6,318 nt of DNA from JACVRW01 sp036407035 (GTDB taxonomy: Bacteria; Actinomycetota; Thermoleophilia; Solirubrobacterales; Thermoleophilaceae). Below the pieces are notes generated by a model, which saw only the letters and a list, made by a program, of their open reading frames with translations, was not told the origin of the DNA and did no database searches. The translations under genes were made by a program, and so were the position numbers. Positions 5,701-6,318 of this stretch are shown piece after piece; the stretch's first letter is position 1, and every line of letters begins with the position of its first letter. The stretch is taken from assembly GCA_036407035.1 (NCBI GenBank), contig DASXAA010000083.1:1-6318 (forward strand), given 5' to 3'.

Positions 5701-6318
5701 GCCGAACACGGCGCGGCAGGAGAAGTGCTCGACCTCGCGCTCGCGGTCGATCGCGGGGTTGGTCACCACGGCCACAGACTCCTTGAAGAAGTCGGCGAGG
5801 TTCTGGCGCTCGGTCGAGAGGCAGGCCAGCGGGCCGTCGTAGCCGAGCGAGCCGATCGGCTCCGCGCCTGTGGCCGCCATCTGCTGCACGAGCCTCATGT
5901 CCTCGCGGTGCCAGCCGAAGCCGCCGAGCACGCGGTCGTCCACCTTCACCGGCTCGGACGGCCCGGCGCTCGTGTAGCCGGGGATCTCGGGGCCCTCGAG
6001 CGGGCCGCCGGTGGGGATCGCCTCGGCGAACGCGTGGGGGCCGCGGGCGCCGGTGCGCTCGAGCCAGCGCCGGAAGCACAGGCGCTGCATCGCCGGGTGG
6101 TCGAGCAGCCGCGACTCGCCCTCCCGCCGGTCGATCTCCACCATCAGCTTCTCGCCCGGCGCCAGCGGCTTGGGTTCCGAGACGCAGTCGGCCACGGGCA
6201 CCACGCCCGGCTCCGAGGAGAAGACGAACGCGTCGCCGGTCTCGAGCGACCAGAGCGGCCGCAGGCCGAGCGCGTCGACCGAGAACACGCACTCGTCGCC
6301 GTGGCGCGACACGAGCGC
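2704..6318 (-). CDS. gltB: Glutamate synthase large subunit (GltB type), 5'-truncated by window edge
   Basis: Glutamate synthase converts glutamine plus 2-oxoglutarate into two glutamates. The frame runs through the right edge; 1204 codons are present of a family length near 1500, so the N-terminal Cys nucleophile and about 300 residues are missing. The GTG at 6312 is internal. Counting it as residue 1: the end of the class II glutamine amidotransferase domain is at 1-65 (VDALGLRPLW 12-21, LAPGE 50-54). The central domain is about 130-450 (EPIGSLGYDGPLACLS 151-166, NPAIDRERE 185-193, LSDR 301-304). The FMN/2-oxoglutarate domain is about 515-840 (PIVISSMSFGSQGE 535-548, GEGGE 568-572, QGAKPGEGGHLP 612-623, HDLYSIEDLAELI 650-662, EGGTGA 705-710). 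The iron-sulfur Cys residues are 780, 786 and 791, with an extra Cys at 783. The GXGXG beta-helix is about 925-1125, and the usual C-terminal helical tail follows. No ferredoxin loop is seen between 572 and 586. Divergent from classical GltB; gltD is not immediately downstream. Confidence 0.93.
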   Translation of the reverse strand, partial: ALVSRHGDECVFSVDALGLRPLWSLETGDAFVFSSEPGVVPVADCVSEPKPLAPGEKLMVEIDRREGESRLLDHPAMQRLCFRRWLERTGARGPHAFAEAIPTGGPLEGPEIPGYTSAGPSEPVKVDDRVLGGFGWHREDMRLVQQMAATGAEPIGSLGYDGPLACLSTERQNLADFFKESVAVVTNPAIDREREVEHFSCRAVFGARPELGEIPATRTTLETAFPVILGGHDGLAPLGDSVYRFVAREHKTYLLEDLWEEFRGRSRVLDLSCLESEDTRGAIERLKQEAATGVRGGAELVILSDRTAYEGDRRYLDPHLALAAVDIALREHFVPPGETNLRRRCAIVLRSAALRNVHDVVVALGLGADGVCPYTMVEVALLDDYRSDISGLATALRKGIEKVISTIGIHEVRGYARLFSSIGLDPEMSAIFDTPAYFGSAAGGTGFAALDADGDARTRVLAGDEESKPGKTFRFYPKVYKAAVAAANGSGAYEDYSRKVRELELEHPVSLRHILDLRSDRPPVASADASVGLHSYPIVISSMSFGSQGEVAYRAYAEAAKRINIVAMNGEGGEIQDMYGRYRLWRGQQVASGRFGVTSEMINSSYLVEIKIGQGAKPGEGGHLPAKKVTAKVAEARNATAGTDLISPSNNHDLYSIEDLAELIDELKTANPDVRVSVKVPVVPNIGTIGVGIAKAGADIITLSGFEGGTGAARSHALRHTGLPSDIGTRAVHLALMEAGVRNRVEVWADGGYRHAHDIVKLHCLGANRVGFGTLAMVSLGCTICRGCQLDTCHVGIATQIETEEEAQLKGLKKFTPQVFEPAAASCARFFEAMGEEVRALTASLGFERAQDLVGRSELLVQARGAGSVDLRELIEPLDEMLDLEPLDLPQPADEREAAGLIAARPIRMMRSAGSDRAAVAPGPAAVAVLDDRRIDAEDRVLGTDLAGELSRARIYDGAPPGGGAAVARLSLGDGSVGGQGLGAFNVFGVDITVEGGAQDGVAKTMYGGKVAVMKGLNRAGRRVNGSVGKSFAYGAQRGRLFVQGNADSRFCIRLSGADVVIGGEPERPLDDSLGCVADRANVKGFAFEYMTAGRAVVLGDPGPWFCAGQTGGRVYLRVNEEWKLTREALERRRGKGAKVSLEDLDAEGVLDVQELLGLYADELRATGQDAEAERILALAAEPAAHFVMSVPESEQTDPSVSTE

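Noticed and set aside
4736..6292. Minus-strand 518-codon frame overlapping gltB
   Set aside because: It lies on the same strand as gltB in a different phase, with composition dominated by Arg, Ala, Pro and Gly; gltB domains cover the whole stretch.
6310..6312. GTG as possible start codon of gltB
   Set aside because: The frame continues upstream to the edge (Ala-Leu before it), and the sequence here is already the interior of the amidotransferase domain.

Overview
The window comes from a very GC-rich genome (about 70% G+C by eye), with GTG starts and strong third-position G/C bias. Together with the gene families present, this suggests a high-GC actinobacterium, possibly of the Thermoleophilia/Solirubrobacterales type. 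That placement is inferred from sequence style and could not be tested here. It looks like ordinary chromosome: no insertion sequence, integrase, CRISPR array, tRNA or rRNA was recognised, and coding density is close to complete.

Layout. Plus strand: (1) the C-terminal part of a sulfatase-like hydrolase of the alkaline phosphatase superfamily, cut by the left edge (about 3-1229); (2) a 71-base gap holding a good sigma70-type promoter and a Shine-Dalgarno site; (3) a small tandem ACT-domain protein (1301-1711). Minus strand: (4) a very large glutamate synthase large-subunit gene (gltB type), cut by the right edge (2704 to beyond 6318), followed after 11 bases by (5) an extended-SDR NAD(P)-dependent epimerase/dehydratase (1724-2692). 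The ACT gene and the SDR gene converge, with only 12 bases between their stop codons.

How the genes fit together. The glutamate synthase and SDR genes are probably one transcript read leftward, because the SDR ribosome-binding site lies in the last codons of gltB. Glutamate synthase makes glutamate from glutamine and 2-oxoglutarate; the SDR substrate cannot be told from sequence. The ACT protein has its own promoter and is probably a small amino-acid-sensing regulator. No direct functional link to gltB is shown beyond adjacency.

Points worth a second look: the sulfatase-like protein has Thr where sulfatases need the Cys/Ser that becomes formylglycine. The glutamate synthase is a divergent form, with a four-Cys cluster motif, a changed 2-oxoglutarate-pocket region, no ferredoxin loop, an unusual GXGXG domain, and no gltD directly downstream. 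No clearly new multi-gene system is visible in this window.
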